Shown here: piece after piece, positions 21,671 through 33,733 of the stretch
Numbering within the stretch: position 1 is the first letter of the stretch
How the letters are laid out: each line of letters begins with the position of its first letter
Assembly: GCA_026027325.1 (NCBI GenBank)
Contig: JAMSLZ010000012.1
Span: forward strand, 372,001-436,000
Length of the DNA: 64,000 nt
Reading direction: 5' to 3'
Origin: Actinomucor elegans
Lineage: Eukaryota; Mucoromycota; Mucoromycetes; Mucorales; Mucoraceae
Program-made: the position numbers and the translations under genes
The notes under the pieces: generated by a model
What the model saw: the letters and a program-made list of their open reading frames with translations, nothing else
Databases searched by the model: none
What the model was told of the DNA's origin: nothing

Positions 21671-23141
21671 TTATGACCACACCTTGATGGCAACAAGAGA
21701 TTCTACGATCGTTGGTATATTCATGATATCAGCAATCTCTTCAACGAGAGAAAATCTCTTCACCATCACTGGCATGTAAATGCCGTCGTCTACCAAAGTC
21801 ATTCTAAACAACGAGCAGCGAAAACCTATAATAAACAGTAGAGATTCAGCTTTTTGAATACAATTGCATTGGTATTGAGAAGTAATATGTACCCTCACAA
21901 AGTAAACCAAATGATACGGGGGTTTTGACACCCAAATTCAACTGAGTATCAATAGAGAGTTTTTGCTGCTTCATAAGTTTTACAAAGTCGTCTTCTTCTT
22001 GGTATTTACTTGAAGCATCCGGACGCTTCACTTCAATAAAGAAAATAAATGAATCTCTTTTTCTATTTTTGATTCCCAGCATAAAATCTGGTTTCTTATT
22101 GTTGCTTTCTGTAGCGTCAATGCTGGTAATGAGAATAATGAGATTGTTAGTAAATAAAAAAACAAAAATGAGAGTATATTTACAGTGCGTATGTTATATC
22201 TTCATCAGAGCCATTCAAGAATACTCTGGAGAGTATTGGCATCAGATACTTATTTATAAAACTTGCTTCTGATTTCGATCTTATGTGAGCATGATCGCCT
22301 GCAAAATGCATGCACAAGCTTTTTATCACCTCATCCACATCATTTTTTGCAATGAAAGTATTGCCTTCAAATCTTTTTGACTATTTGACATCAAGAAGTC
22401 AATATTAGTAGTTCCTTGTATATATTTATGTTTGTTTTTAGCTTACATCTAAAACTGTCTTGCATAAAAGAACAGCTTCATTTGACGCCTTTGGAAAATT
22501 AATTTCCATCGCATCTGTGAAATTTTTCAACACTTTTACTTCTTCCTCTTTTAGATAGCTGGATATACATCTGTTTCGGTCAATTCCATTGACAGGAAAC
22601 ACGAAAGATAATGACCTATTTCAAAAAGAGTTAATATATATAAAAAAAAAATGGCACTGATTTTTTAAATTTTACAAAACTCTCAAACTACTGAGATTGT
22701 TACTGTTCTCTTCAGCTAGCTTGATATTTCGTTTTCTGAATTTATTCAACTTGTCTGTGATGTTGATCCCTTCTAGAATCAGCTATTGACAATGGGGATT
22801 TTCAATAAAAATTCATCGTTTAGTTATAATTTTCTACGCGCTTATTTACCTCATTTTCTGGCGACCAATCCTTTAGGCCATGCCCAGCAAAGTAGTTTAA
22901 TTTTTTCTTTCTTTTAATCTTACAGTCTGAAAGAGAGGACGAGGAGTTTAAACTATCAGGACCTATATAAGGATTGATAGACTTAGTAACATGTCTGTGA
23001 TATGGCTATGCTGTTCTATTAGCTGTAAAAACTTTTTATATGGCACGCACTTGGCTTTCTTTTATTGCTATTATTATTGATACTGATATGAACATCACCG
23101 TTAATATCACCATTAGTAAAGTTATTTAAAAAATTTGACAT
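21671..23141 (-). CDS. Orphan protein with PD-(D/E)XK-like signature
   Basis: Seven exons (23051-23141, 22850-22962, 22676-22782, 22447-22615, 22184-22380, 21893-22122, 21671-21825) join in frame throughout to 353 aa. As far as I recall, similar uncharacterised proteins are common in Mucorales genomes. The N terminus is Asn-rich (NNFTNGDINGDVHISINNNS). The conserved C-terminal block contains KKPDFMLGI, then FIFFIEVKRPDA: D238, E256 and K258 are arranged as D-x17-ExK, the core pattern of PD-(D/E)XK nucleases. It is followed by DFVKLMKQQKLSIDTQLNLG and GFRCSLFRMTLVDDGIYMP. The exon structure is well supported. The nuclease reading is inference from motif spacing alone and could be chance. Confidence 0.72.
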
Positions 23142-23744
23142 TGTTTAATAGGAGATAATCTGTTAAGGAATGAAGGCTCGAATTTTTTCTATTTGTATTC
23201 TGTATCTTGCGAGTACAGAAAGGTCAGTTTGATGACATCAGGATGCACCTGACCGTTGGAAAGTCGAATTTAGAAAGCCATACTCCTGCTCTTCTTAATT
23301 GTGATAAACGCCTGTGGATAATGGTAATTTTGAGCTTTATTATACCCACTTTTTTATTTTTATTAATTGGGTATTTATATTGTATAATAATTAAGGTTTA
23401 GATGATATTATTCTTGGCTGTAATCGTGTTTCTGATTTGACATCAGTTAATTGAGAGACAAAACTCTACTGCGTTTCAACCCAAAGGAAAGGGACGTGGT
23501 CATTATGCGTATATAGTGTTGAACCAGAAAACTTAAAAGATCGTGCCTATTAGCGGTAAGTATCTATCATTGAATTTCCTACGCATGTGAAAAAGCAAGC
23601 CTTCTATATTTCTTCTTAGTTGGGAAAGACCAGCGAGGGTGGCAGTTTATTTATGAGGCGAAGCCAGAGGGTGTTCTTCGGTGTAGTGAATTGCGAAGTG
23701 GTATTCGTTTTTAGGTGTTGTATGGCAAATGTGATAAAGTAGAT
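23142..23744. other. Promoter side of orphan gene, otherwise empty
   Basis: 600 bp with no supportable gene; the short plus frame at 23207-23401 has no recognisable features. Confidence 0.35.
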
Positions 23745-24010
23745 TAATAATATGCATATACAAATCGCAACTTTAAATACTCAAAATCAATTCTACCTCC
23801 TGTCAAAAAGTTCACATCCTGTCTATCATCTCCGGCTCTCAATATTGATATCTTGTGCATACAAGGACCCGCAAAACAGAACTCTTGTGCAGTACATATT
23901 GAGCCGTGGTCACTACTTTTTGGATAGCTAGTTGATTCTGCAGATCTTCATCGTCATAGAGGGTTGTACTAACCGTGTGGCCCTTAGTCGAAGAAGTTTT
24001 CAACCTACGT
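23745..24010 (+). pseudogene. Possible decayed LINE endonuclease fragment
   Basis: Plus-strand translation gives IQIATLNTQNQFYLLSKSSH in one frame and then LNIDILCIQGPAKQNSC in another. The order TLN...Q...DILCIQ is that of the N-terminal apurinic-like endonuclease of fungal non-LTR retrotransposons (TLNVQ...DILCLQETH). A stop follows within 30 codons and no reverse transcriptase could be traced downstream. A short, frameshifted 5' relic is the best reading. Confidence 0.35.
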
Positions 24011-26110
24011 ATGAAGCTGAAGAACTTCCGTGAAGCTATTCGAGTTGCCACTTTAGTTCAGAGGGATAGTTGACATTTCAAGTTCATTTTGGGTTGAACT
24101 AATATTTGTTGGAAAAAAAAATATGAATATAGTGGTAAGAATTCGATGGAGGACAGAGATAATGTTATTCGCTTGCAATCCAATATCGAATACCTGTGCT
24201 TTATTTAAGAATGTACATAAATTACATTTTAGATTATACGGCTTATGGTTTATAATTAATAAACGAAAAAGCCGTTTCTATTATATCCACTGGGGTACTA
24301 CTATGTCCCGATTCTAATGAATGGAACCAATGCTATTAGTAAAAGAGTGCTACCAACCCTAGAGAGGGGCAATTGTAAACTTGGGGGGAGACTACAGTCC
24401 TTGCATTTACAGTACCAGGTTCAGAATTTGAAACGGAAGTCCATAGAACATTAAGCTTAAATCTGATTGTACTGAACCTTTTACAAACATTCAAAGAAAT
24501 GATATATAGGAAATACTCGGTTAGTTTACTCAAGGAATTAAGACAAGTGTTGATTTTGAAACAGATCATAGATCCCTGAGTTTGGTACAGTACTCTTCAG
24601 AGCAGTTTTTTTTTATCTCTCCTGGACGACGCCATTCCCCAACCTATACGGCAAGTATCCCAACTAAAGCAAGGTAGAGGAGACCACTTATAAGGAAATG
24701 GTTTTTACCAATCTTTAGTAGGCGGCGTAGCGTTCTTTTTTTTTTTTTTGAAAATGCAGGCCGGCAACAAGAACCTTTAATATCATACATAAGAGAGCTT
24801 TGATTTGACTTCAATTAAAATAGAAAAATAATAAGCGATGCTGCAAAATATATACTTTGTTGAGACTGTTGTGGTAATAGCACTCGCTATAGGTAAATCA
24901 AATGCAGGGCGTGTTGCTGAGCATGAACGTCAATTATTCCAAGACTACCATATTTTTGACAATGACAAATCGCATCCCAAACCGGTACATGCTTGAACAA
25001 AAGGGCGAGACCTCGTATTAATCTTTGCACTGTCTAATCAAATAAAATTAATTGTCATGACGAAAGATTTTCCATAGACGGTTAAGGATCAAGGTCTACT
25101 ATTAGCCTTTTGCCTCTGACTGACAAATGCCAGCATATAGATTATCTAATCCTTGTATACGATTAGTTAGGTCAGTCATAAAAGTAATTGCCATCTATAA
25201 ACGTAATAGTACAGGTTTGAATAGTTACCATGTAGTCCCCATTTAAAAACACATTGCAAAAGACGAACACATTTTTATTATCCTGATAATGGCTTCGTCA
25301 TAATTATGCTATAGGCATCGCGTCTAGTCAACCGTTCCAGAACTAGACATTCTCGCTTGAGGTAATTTCCATTCAGCTGAGTCCACTGATTTAGCAGGTT
25401 TAGTGACAAAGCTACAATGGCATGATCCTTTACTGTAGCTTATTACGGTATAGTTTAGATCCAGGAACACCAATTGACACATTATAAACAAAATATACAA
25501 ATGAAGCAATAATTCCTTTTAAAAGATACGTTGTTTTTATTACAATAAAAAATAAAAAGATCCATAGCAAATAACCGAGATTTCGCATCCATACAATCGA
25601 ATCTACTAAAGATTGAGTTAGAACATGTGAATTAACATCAATATAAAGGGAAAATAAAAGAAAGAAAAGTGTATGTCTCGTAACTAAGAAGACAACCACA
25701 GAAAAAAAAGGGTTGGCTTCAACTCAATCGAGACGGGATCGCTTAGATCGGACCACACCTAGAACAGGTGGACCACAGTTAAAACGACATAGTTAATTTT
25801 CCACGAGTGTAACAGAGTACCATCATTGAAGTGAGCGCAAAGGCTCGTTGGAACACCTGACAAGACTTGTGGGAATCCAATAAAGGATATATAAAGGGGA
25901 ATAATACGTGTATAATAAAAGAATTTGATAATTACCTTGTAGTTTGCTAGTGGAACAAAAAAGCAGAAAGGTTTAGCGGAAAATTTTTCGAATTTATACA
26001 TTCGAAAACCAGTCTCGCCTAAGCCACAAATTTCTCGGAGCATCAAGCTTCGTTTCTTTTCGCATTTTGAACTGCTGTTGCTTTGTTGAACCAAGTGTAC
26101 TTTATGCAAC
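24011..26110. other. Intergenic, no gene recognised
   Basis: Two kilobases of AT-rich DNA with only short, unsupported frames on both strands. The minus frame at 25759-26112 overlaps the start of the next gene and shows no domain. No RNA gene or repeat array found. Confidence 0.4.
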
Positions 26111-28030
26111 ATGTCGTGTCAATCAATAAAGGAATACTCTGACTTGTATCAGCAATTATCAGAAAATAACCAATATAAAGAAGTAGCTGTATTATCGGAA
26201 GAATGGGAACTTGTAACAGATAGGTGTGTGCTGAACGTGTAGTTCATGAAAACGCATCTGTTCATATACTTTCAACCCTACCTAGTACTTATACCCTTTT
26301 GTTCTTTATACGTATTAGTTGTGAACTTCAGAAATATCTTCCTAAGAGTAATTCTATCAATGTTGTTACAGGGATAACCGAACGTAAACCCCAAACTGTA
26401 CATAATTTCGAATCAATTGATCTAAGTAATACGATACGGCATAAGCTTGGTTTTATCATTAATACCGGAAGTTCTATATGGGCTATCGACTTTGTCCCGC
26501 AAGATTCATCTGCTGAGAACCCAACACAGTATTTAGGAGTAGGAGGATATAACTCAACAATAGAACATCATTCTTTGGACGAAGCCTTAGACCCGATCAA
26601 CTGTCATAATACAATTCAAATATGGAGCTTTAATTCTTCAACAACAACGAAACAAAGGCCTAGACTAGATATGTGTTTATTACATGATTACGGTGTAGTT
26701 ACCGACTTTAAATGGTGCCCTTTCAGTGTTTATGAAGAGAAGGTAAGATTTATTTTATTTTATTTTTGTTCAATAACTTTTGTTATGACAGAGGTTTTCA
26801 ACTATATTTTAGAAAAAGTTAGGCATTTTGGCTGTCTTGTTTAATGATGGAAGTGTTAGAATATTTACAGTGCCTCATCCTGGATTATTACGCGAAGGGT
26901 ATAGTAACATAACAGAAGAAGAGACTGTATTTAGTAAGATACTTGAGAAAAAAAACTTTGCCTGTACAAACCAACTCATATCAATATAGTAAAGGTAAAG
27001 AAACCAAGACTATTATTCAACGTACCTCGAACAAAGAGTATATGTTTCACATGGGGAGATCACAGTAAGCTAGCATGTGGTACATTATCTGGAGGTATTG
27101 TCGTGTGGAACATACTAGATTCGCTTTTGCGGAGTACGCCTGTTATCGATGTAAATATACCCAATGCTAGTTTGTTCCCAGTGAGATGCATTGCCTGGAA
27201 AAGTTTACTGGAAGATAATCTCCTCTTCTATTCGGATACAGATGGAAATATCAACTTGTTAGATCTCAAAGACCCTTTTATCTCTTCCAAGATATTTAGA
27301 GTAAGATGTAAGCCAAAAGGTTACAAAGTGTTTGTGCCTCATTATGCTCACGCTCTTTGTTTTAAACAGGCACATATACTGTTGTTTCAGGGACCGGTCA
27401 TGATACAGGTTTTATATATGCTGAATCTGATGGTGTAGTGAAAAAAAATTTTACAGTGGATTCAAGGAAAGCAATGTCTCTTACAGCGCATAACAGCCAC
27501 GTTTGGGATATTTCTGTCAGCCCTTTACATTGTATCATCGCCTCAGTTGGTAGTAATGGTACAGCCCTAATCAAACCATTTGCAGTTGATAACACTGTTT
27601 ATACGCGATTAGATAAGGTACAAGAATTAAGGTCAAAACTGTTAACTGTATTTTTATTCTGATAACAACTGTATATACTTAGACTTTTGAATTTACACTG
27701 TATGCACTTTCCTTCGATGAACAAACACAAACACTGCGCTATATTGATGGATTAAAGCCTAAGGTAAAATATCATATCTAAGACGTTGCAGCTTTGTCGC
27801 TAAGGATTTGTTTGTAGACGCATCTTCCAGACCGTGTATATCACAATGTTCTAGTCAATCCAGTCGTATCCTTACATAAAGTAAATTAAATAGGTGATCA
27901 ATTGATAATATGTATTTAACAAGAAAATTCAACTTAGATTGCTTGGAATAAGAATAGAATCGCTAGAGGATGGATTGCATCTGGAGGTGCAGCTGGATTA
28001 TGTAGACTAGAATATACAGGCTGTAGATAA
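26111..28030 (+). CDS. TFIIIC WD40 subunit (GTF3C2/Tfc6/Sfc6-like)
   Basis: Eight exons (26111-26223, 26319-26742, 26813-26933, 26990-27307, 27370-27617, 27683-27763, 27818-27880, 27938-28030) encode 486 aa. Seen: WD-type strands including SSIWAIDFVPQ, TDFKWCPFSVYEEKKLGILA, NDGSVRIFTVPHPG, SICFTWGDHSKLACGTLSGG, GTGHDTGFIYAESDGVVKK, HNSHVWDISVSPLHCIIASV and IAWNKNRIARGWIASGGAAG. The WCP..LGILAV.F.DGSVR...PHP block is characteristic of the beta-propeller subunit of the RNA polymerase III factor TFIIIC, which binds tRNA-gene B boxes with its partner subunit. Exon 4 ends at 27307, because only the donor GTAAGCC there keeps frame into exon 5. It is shorter than yeast Tfc6, consisting mostly of the propeller. 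Confidence 0.8.
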
Positions 28031-28707
28031 TAGATGAACTTGTTAACCTGTATCAATCTCAAGAGCCATAATCACGACGTGCTTATATATTATTATATTA
28101 AAAGTGTTTTAGAAGTTGCTTAATAGTATAACTGAAACTTTACAAGATCATTTGAGGGCGAAAATATCAAGCATCATACTGTGTAGGGGTTTATTGTATC
28201 TACGACGTTCTATTTAAACTAATCAACTATTATTGTTTCTATTTAAAATAGACAGTTATCTCATCTAAAATCAAAGTATATACCCATATATTGAAAAAGT
28301 ATTGGTAACTTTATAGATACTGTAAAGCTGTCTATTTTATTTAAATCGCTACTTGGAATGTATAGTGACACTTTATTTGAGCATAAGATCTCAACCACTT
28401 TCGATCAAATATCGCTGCTGATTAGCTTGCTCATGTTTAGAATAAGTTACTGCGTTTGGAAAAATTTCAATGGCTTCTTTTTTTTTTCATCAAACGTCTT
28501 GATGTGCATTTATTAATTTATAGCCTTCGTTAACGAAATAAACAAACTGTTTGTAGTTCTATATTCAATAATACGATAGAGCTCTTCATTAAACGATGAT
28601 TTTTTTTCATGGAAATTACTATTAGGACTTATGGTATTGAGCATTGCTATGTCCTCAAATCAAGAAGGTTCAAGATATATTGCTATAACAATAAAGCTTT
28701 AGTCATG
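28031..28707. other. Intergenic between TFIIIC subunit and thioesterase
   Basis: AT-rich, no gene. The end of this stretch probably contains the thioesterase promoter. Confidence 0.35.
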
Positions 28708-28825
28708 ACGGGAAAACCTTTTCCAGTTTTACACAGTGGCCCTAGAGCCATATGCTCTGCTACGGTACTATTTCTCACGGCAGGTACTGTAGCTACTCTT
28801 TTTACTCTCTAAATACAACGACACA

Positions 28826-29723
28826 ATGTTGACACCTACAAACTCTGCTGAATGTCCCATGAGTCGCCATGCTCCGAAAGCCGAGAGAGTTGCCATTACG
28901 GAAGAACATGCTGAACTCTGTCCCGAAGAACAGGAATTGAAAAGACAGGAATCAGAATTGCCTTTAGTAAAAGAGCTCCGTGGTTCAATGGACTGGTACG
29001 AGGCCATATCGCATAGTTATCTGACTGAATCAGCTCGAGAGCATTCTTTGACAGCTAATACGCTTCGAGGACCTCATAAAATTTTGCGTCGACCGCTTAA
29101 ATTTTTGAATGAGGACAAGACAAAATGTATTGTTATACTTTACGTTGGCGATCATCTGTAAGTTGTGTATTACCTATTGGTTTGGGGATGAAATGGGACG
29201 GAAAGCATATGATGAGACCTGTAAAGCGTCTTTTTTGATATAAAACGCTGATTACTACCAACGTTTTTGGGCGTTTTTGGGTATATCTGGCTTAAATGTT
29301 GGGGTACTTTTTATACTATATTATTGGATGCTAGCGTTACACATGAAATGGATCAGAAATCTAACAAATTACATAGTTCTGGAAACTGTCATAGCGCTGG
29401 TTATGTTCATAATGGAGTGCTCGCAACGCTACTGGATGAACATCTAGCATTCGTGGTAAATTAAAAAGAGAAAGAAGGTTAAAACCAAACTAGTAACCAT
29501 TCTATAGACACTACCAAGCTTGCCCAATTATACGGGATTTACAGCCAATTTGAATGTGGATTATTATCAGCTTGTAACACCCAATCAATGGCTTATTGTG
29601 CACGGTGTCTTGAATAGAGTAGAAGGACGAAAAGCCTTTGCTGATGCATGGATAGAAAACCTAGACGGCGTACGAATGGCAGAAGCTCAGGCACTATATA
29701 TTAGTCCTAAAACCAAGCAATAA
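28826..29723 (+). CDS. Hotdog-fold (4HBT) thioesterase, probably mitochondrial
   Basis: Exons 28826-29157, 29377-29455 and 29508-29723 give 208 aa with intact joins. The core YVHNGVLATLLDEHLAFV corresponds to the HGG..ATLLDE helix of 4HBT proteins. It is followed by YTGFTANLNVDYYQLVTPNQW and RKAFADAWIENLDGVRMAEA, the two conserved strands. The upstream block LPLVKELRGSMDWYEA and LTANTLRGPHKILRRPLKF matches the N-terminal region of fungal THEM4/Fmp10-like proteins. Acyl-CoA is the expected substrate class. Relatives usually carry an N-terminal membrane helix. Here a matching segment (AICSATVLFLTAGTVATLF) lies just upstream, from ATG 28708, but one frame off, ending at a TAA at 28808-28810. Start 28826 is therefore conservative. 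Confidence 0.78.
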
Positions 29724-29978
29724 ACTTATTTGCCCCACATACAAACTTGTTATTATACAATCGACACCCAAATTCTGGGGATCTGAGTTATCTTTTCACT
29801 GCTTCCCAATAAAAAAAATGCCAGTGCTTCCGTTGATCTCCAGCTGCAGTCGATTAAGATAAGCAATGTTTCTTACTTGAAGCTTCCAAGTCCCCAGCCT
29901 TTGTATAAAAAGCCCAAAAAATGATATCTTGGCTACTTTTCCCTTTTCATACTCTTTTCGATATTTATATTCTGAAAA

Positions 29979-30868
29979 ATGGACGTAGACAAGCTTACTG
30001 CTATTCCCGGTATCCCATTCCCTGAATTATATGAATTCTTTATGGATTGGAAGACACCTGTAGCTATTGCTACCTTGTATGCTGTCTGCGTACATCTTTT
30101 CAACCCCTCTGTTGAGTCTGCTAAGCTCTCCAGAGTTGAAGCCAAGAACCGTGGTGTTAATAATGCTTCAAAATCAAGCAAATTCATGACAGCCTTCGTC
30201 TTTGTACATAACTTGTTGCTCTCTGTTTACTCTGGTATTACTTTCATCAACATGGCTCAAAACATGCACAAACTCTTCAACCGTGGTTCATCTCTTCATG
30301 ATGCTGTAAGTATAATATAACTTGAGTAATGACAAAATACTAATCCGCCTATTATTAGTATTGTGACATCGATGGCTTCTTGTGGAATGAAGGCCTTGGT
30401 TACTGGGGCTACATCTTCTATCTCTCAAAGTTTTATGAAGTCATTGATACCGCCATTATTATCATGAAGGGCCGTCGTTCATCTCTTTTGCAAACCTATC
30501 ATCATTCTGGCGCTATGATTACCATGTGGTCTGGTATCCGTTATCAAGCCCAACCCATCTGGATTTTTGTTGTATTTAACTCTTTGATTCACTCCATCAT
30601 GTACATGTATTACGCTATGACCTCCATTGGTCTTCACCCCCCTGGAAAGCGTTATTTGACCTCTATGCAAATCTCTCAGTTCTTGGTTGGTATGTCCACT
30701 GCTATCAGTTATTTGATCGTGCCCAATTGTCTCAAAACACCCGGTCAGCAATTCGCCGTCGCCGTTAACGTTGGTTATCTCTTGCCTCTTACCTATCTCT
30801 TTGTCGATTTCGCTCGCAAAACTTATGGTAACCGCAAGGCTGCTGCTAATGCAAAGAAGGCCCAGTAA
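29979..30868 (+). CDS. Very-long-chain/PUFA fatty acid elongase (ELO family)
   Basis: Exons 29979-30305 and 30359-30868, phase 0, encode 278 aa. ELO signatures: FYLSKFYEVIDTAIIIMKGR, then LLQTYHHSGAMITMW, NSLIHSIMYMYYAMTSIG, and LTSMQISQFLVG. The histidine box is Q154-T-Y-H-H instead of the more common H-x-x-H-H, a variant seen in many elongases of polyunsaturated acids. Six or seven hydrophobic helices are present, and the lysine-rich end (AAANAKKAQ) could hold an ER-retention type signal. It is the 3-ketoacyl-CoA synthase of ER elongation (malonyl-CoA plus acyl-CoA). Closest relatives are probably the Mortierella gamma-linolenate (GLELO-type) elongases, from memory. TATAAAAAG lies about 75 bp upstream of the ATG. 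Confidence 0.93.
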
Positions 30869-32282
30869 GGATCAACGTGAAACTTACAAGTTTCATATTC
30901 CTCACATCATTCAGAACATCTGATACAATCCATTAACTGTAACAAAAACACACATCAATCCCTTTAGAACTCTCTCTTTTTTTTTTCCTTTTGCTAGCTT
31001 TGGTCTAATTCTTTCTAACTCATTATCATATAACTTTTTCTCGTTGAGGATCAATTCTCGACATTTGTATTATATTTACCCTTTTGCTCTTTTCAAAAAA
31101 CGAGTAATAAAATGAAAACCATTTAATATACTACTCATTCAACGTAGCTTGTCTTCATAAAAGGGCTTTTTTGTGACGTCCAAGCTCATTTGCTACTATT
31201 TTGATGAATTGAAGGAGACACAAATAAACTCAGTCCATTGGCTGAATTGGAGATCGAACAAAATACGATGATCTCACTGGACAAAAGATTTACAAAGTTT
31301 GAAAGGTCTCCTAGATCAATATGAAACAGATATGAAAATTTAATTTCCAGGAAATATATAGATCTGAGCGCATCCTTTACAGGCATGCAACTCTTGTGAT
31401 CACTTATATGCATGGAAAAATACTAGAGGACTCCGATAGTATAGCGTTTTATTCCTCCGGAATAATATTTTTCTTATTCAATTATAGTTGAATTTTCTTA
31501 ACTTTCTGTTAATGACTCAAAACATCATCGCATTTTCTTTATTTCTTATAATGACTTTTTACCGTTTATTCACACCGTTTTATAATTGGTTAACGGGAAG
31601 ATTTTTATTGGTAACGGGGAGTCAATTCTCGGGATCTTAGTACCTACGGGAGAAATCCTTAAAATCTCAAAAACGTCTTTATAGCAACCATTAACTGTGC
31701 TAAAGTCTTGAAGCCCGGAATACCGATAGAATAAATAGCAATTTTTTATACTAAGCTATTGATATTATCGAATACTAATGTAAACAGAATCTAAAGAGCT
31801 CCGATCATATGGTTTTTTTTAGAGCTTTGGCCAAGCTTTTTTTTTTTTTTAAATAAAATATCATCTTGTTCACATAATTAGAAAGAGTGTGGTATCTACA
31901 GGCTGTATTAGGAACAAAAGGCGCCACATTGCCATTGTCATCTTTTATATTTTATAGTGCCAATCTGATTTCTGGGGCGTCCAAAATTTTGGAATTAAAC
32001 CCCGGAGAGTTAGACATGGTATAAGTTGATACGTGCGATCTCGGTGAATCTCGGTCTAATGTCCCATTAGAAGAGTGGCCCATGCTCAAATTAAACTGTG
32101 GTATTTAATGAACATTCAGTTTGACAGTAATACATTTATTAAATTAATCATTCCTTTTTTTGTATTTTTTATATATATATATATTTCATGTATACAACTG
32201 TTTGGTCAATTAAAAGAAACCCCCTGGTAGCTTTCTATAATAAATGATGTCTCTATACATTGACAATACACCTTATATTTAT
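30869..32282. other. Intergenic, one periodic-repeat copy
   Basis: The elongase 3' flank is followed by 1.4 kb without a gene. A single copy of the periodic repeat box (TCTCGGTCTAATGTCCCATTAG) lies near 32050-32070. A 12-nt T run near 31838 and a (TA)n run near 32170 are present. Confidence 0.4.
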
Positions 32283-33458
32283 TTACAAATCTTTGATGTG
32301 TTCTACTTGAGAGCACTCTGATAAATGGTCTCCTCTGTATTTGATTAAATAATTGCCATCTGGTTGCTCTACAACGGTCTTATTGACAGGACAGCCCTAC
32401 AGTGAAAGCATGAGTTTCATGTGTGATTGGCATCGGGAAATCCGACTTTATCCGACTTACCTTACAGCTGTTTGCACACTTGTAGTATATACTTTTACAG
32501 CCTGTTTTCTTTTGTACAGTATTACCATTATTCTTCCAAAAGTAATGATCATCATATGGATTCTCGCTGGTCTCGACAATCTTCGTAATGGCCTGCATTG
32601 ATCTTCTTCTGCGTGAAACTGGCTTGTTATTGACGGGCGGTGTTCTATTGCTGTCTGCTGATGATGGTCTATGGATCATGTGAGGGTTAGGAACTGAACA
32701 AGTTCATCTTGATTGTATTTTTATACCTATTATTACTATTATAACTATTTGAAGGTAATGGATATAAGTATTGATTTGTTGAGCTCGGTGCAGAAGATGA
32801 AAGTATAGCAATCTTCTGCTGTTGCTGCTGCTGCTGCTGCTGCTGTTGTTGTTGTAATGGCGTTGATGGACTCACATTATTACCAGATTGGATAGACAAT
32901 TGGTTCATAGATAATAATGGGGACGATGATATAGAAGAATTACGTCTTAAGGGTATACCCATAGATCCATTGTTACCATTACTTGGTCTTCCGAGCGGAT
33001 AAGGCGCAAACCTTCTGTTATTATTGGCACTACCAGTACTACTTGTACTGCTTCCGGAGGAGCGTCTACGTGTATTATCATCTTGTAATAACTGCAGTGA
33101 GTTTCGACTAGTCCTACTAGTAGTTTCCTTTAGCTCTTGCTGATTTTGAAAGTAGAGATCAAGCTCTTTTGCCCGTAATCTAGCTTCCTCAGTTCTACGT
33201 TTATCTTCTTCTACTTTACTTGCTAATATGAGTTTCAGTAGTTCTGGATTCGCATGATACTTCGATACTACTGTTTGAAGGTCAATATTATTATTTGATT
33301 GTGGTAGTAGTTGAGGAGGCTGAGGTGAATAATAGTACTGCTGCTGCTGCTGCTGCTGCTGTTGTTGTTGTTGTTGTTGCTGTTGGTGAGGTTGATGTAG
33401 GTGCTGTTGCTGTTGTTGTTGAGGAACATGATTATAATAATAGCCTGTCTGTTGCTGC

Positions 33459-33492
<34 letters not shown>

Positions 33493-33733
33493 GCTGCTGC
33501 TGCTGTTGTTGCTGTTGTTGTTGCTGCTGCTGGTTTGGAGGAGAAGATGTATAATATGGCTGTTTTATACCATCAGTTGATTTGTTATTCTGGTGGTTGA
33601 TAAAACGCAATGTAGGTGGGGAAGTAGAAGCATATCTTAGGAGTCCTGCATCATCGGAAGGGCAGGCGTTATTATTCGAGCTGCTATTGCTACTACTGTA
33701 TGATTTCGGTGAAGTTAACGTTTGAATATTCAT
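32283..33733 (-). CDS. PolyQ protein with C-terminal WRKY/GCM1-like zinc finger
   Basis: Exons 32727-33733, 32461-32668 and 32283-32396 encode 442 aa. Most of the protein is disordered: Ser/Asn-rich start, three long glutamine runs (plus-strand GTT/GCT repeats at about 33340-33380, 33450-33530 and 32815-32855), and a short charged coiled coil (LASKVEEDKRRTEEARLRAK). The last 70 residues, built by exons 2 and 3, read DDHYFWKNNGNTVQKK, SIYYKCANSCKGCPVNK and DGNYLIKYRGDHLSEC. This aligns with the WRKY order DGYxWRKYGQK, SYYxC, CPVxKxV, Y.GxHxH, with W380 conserved, C400 and C407 as likely zinc ligands, and H429 plus C433 as the second pair. A DNA-binding regulator is the likely role (inference). 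An in-frame ATG at 33787 is an alternative start. Confidence 0.82.

Noticed and set aside
25759..26112. Minus-strand 117-aa frame overlapping the TFIIIC gene start.
   Set aside because: No domain, no splice partners and overlap with a well-supported divergent start.
27866..27937. GTATCCTTA near the end of TFIIIC exon 7 resembles a U12-type GT-AG donor.
   Set aside because: Using it would remove VSLHK, which fits the conserved proline-to-tryptophan segment of the family; the branch-like TATTTAAC is a poor match and too far from the acceptor. The ordinary donor at 27881 is preferred.
33295..33600. Plus-strand frame rich in Ala and Val opposite the polyQ gene.
   Set aside because: Complement of CAA/CAG glutamine codons, not a gene.
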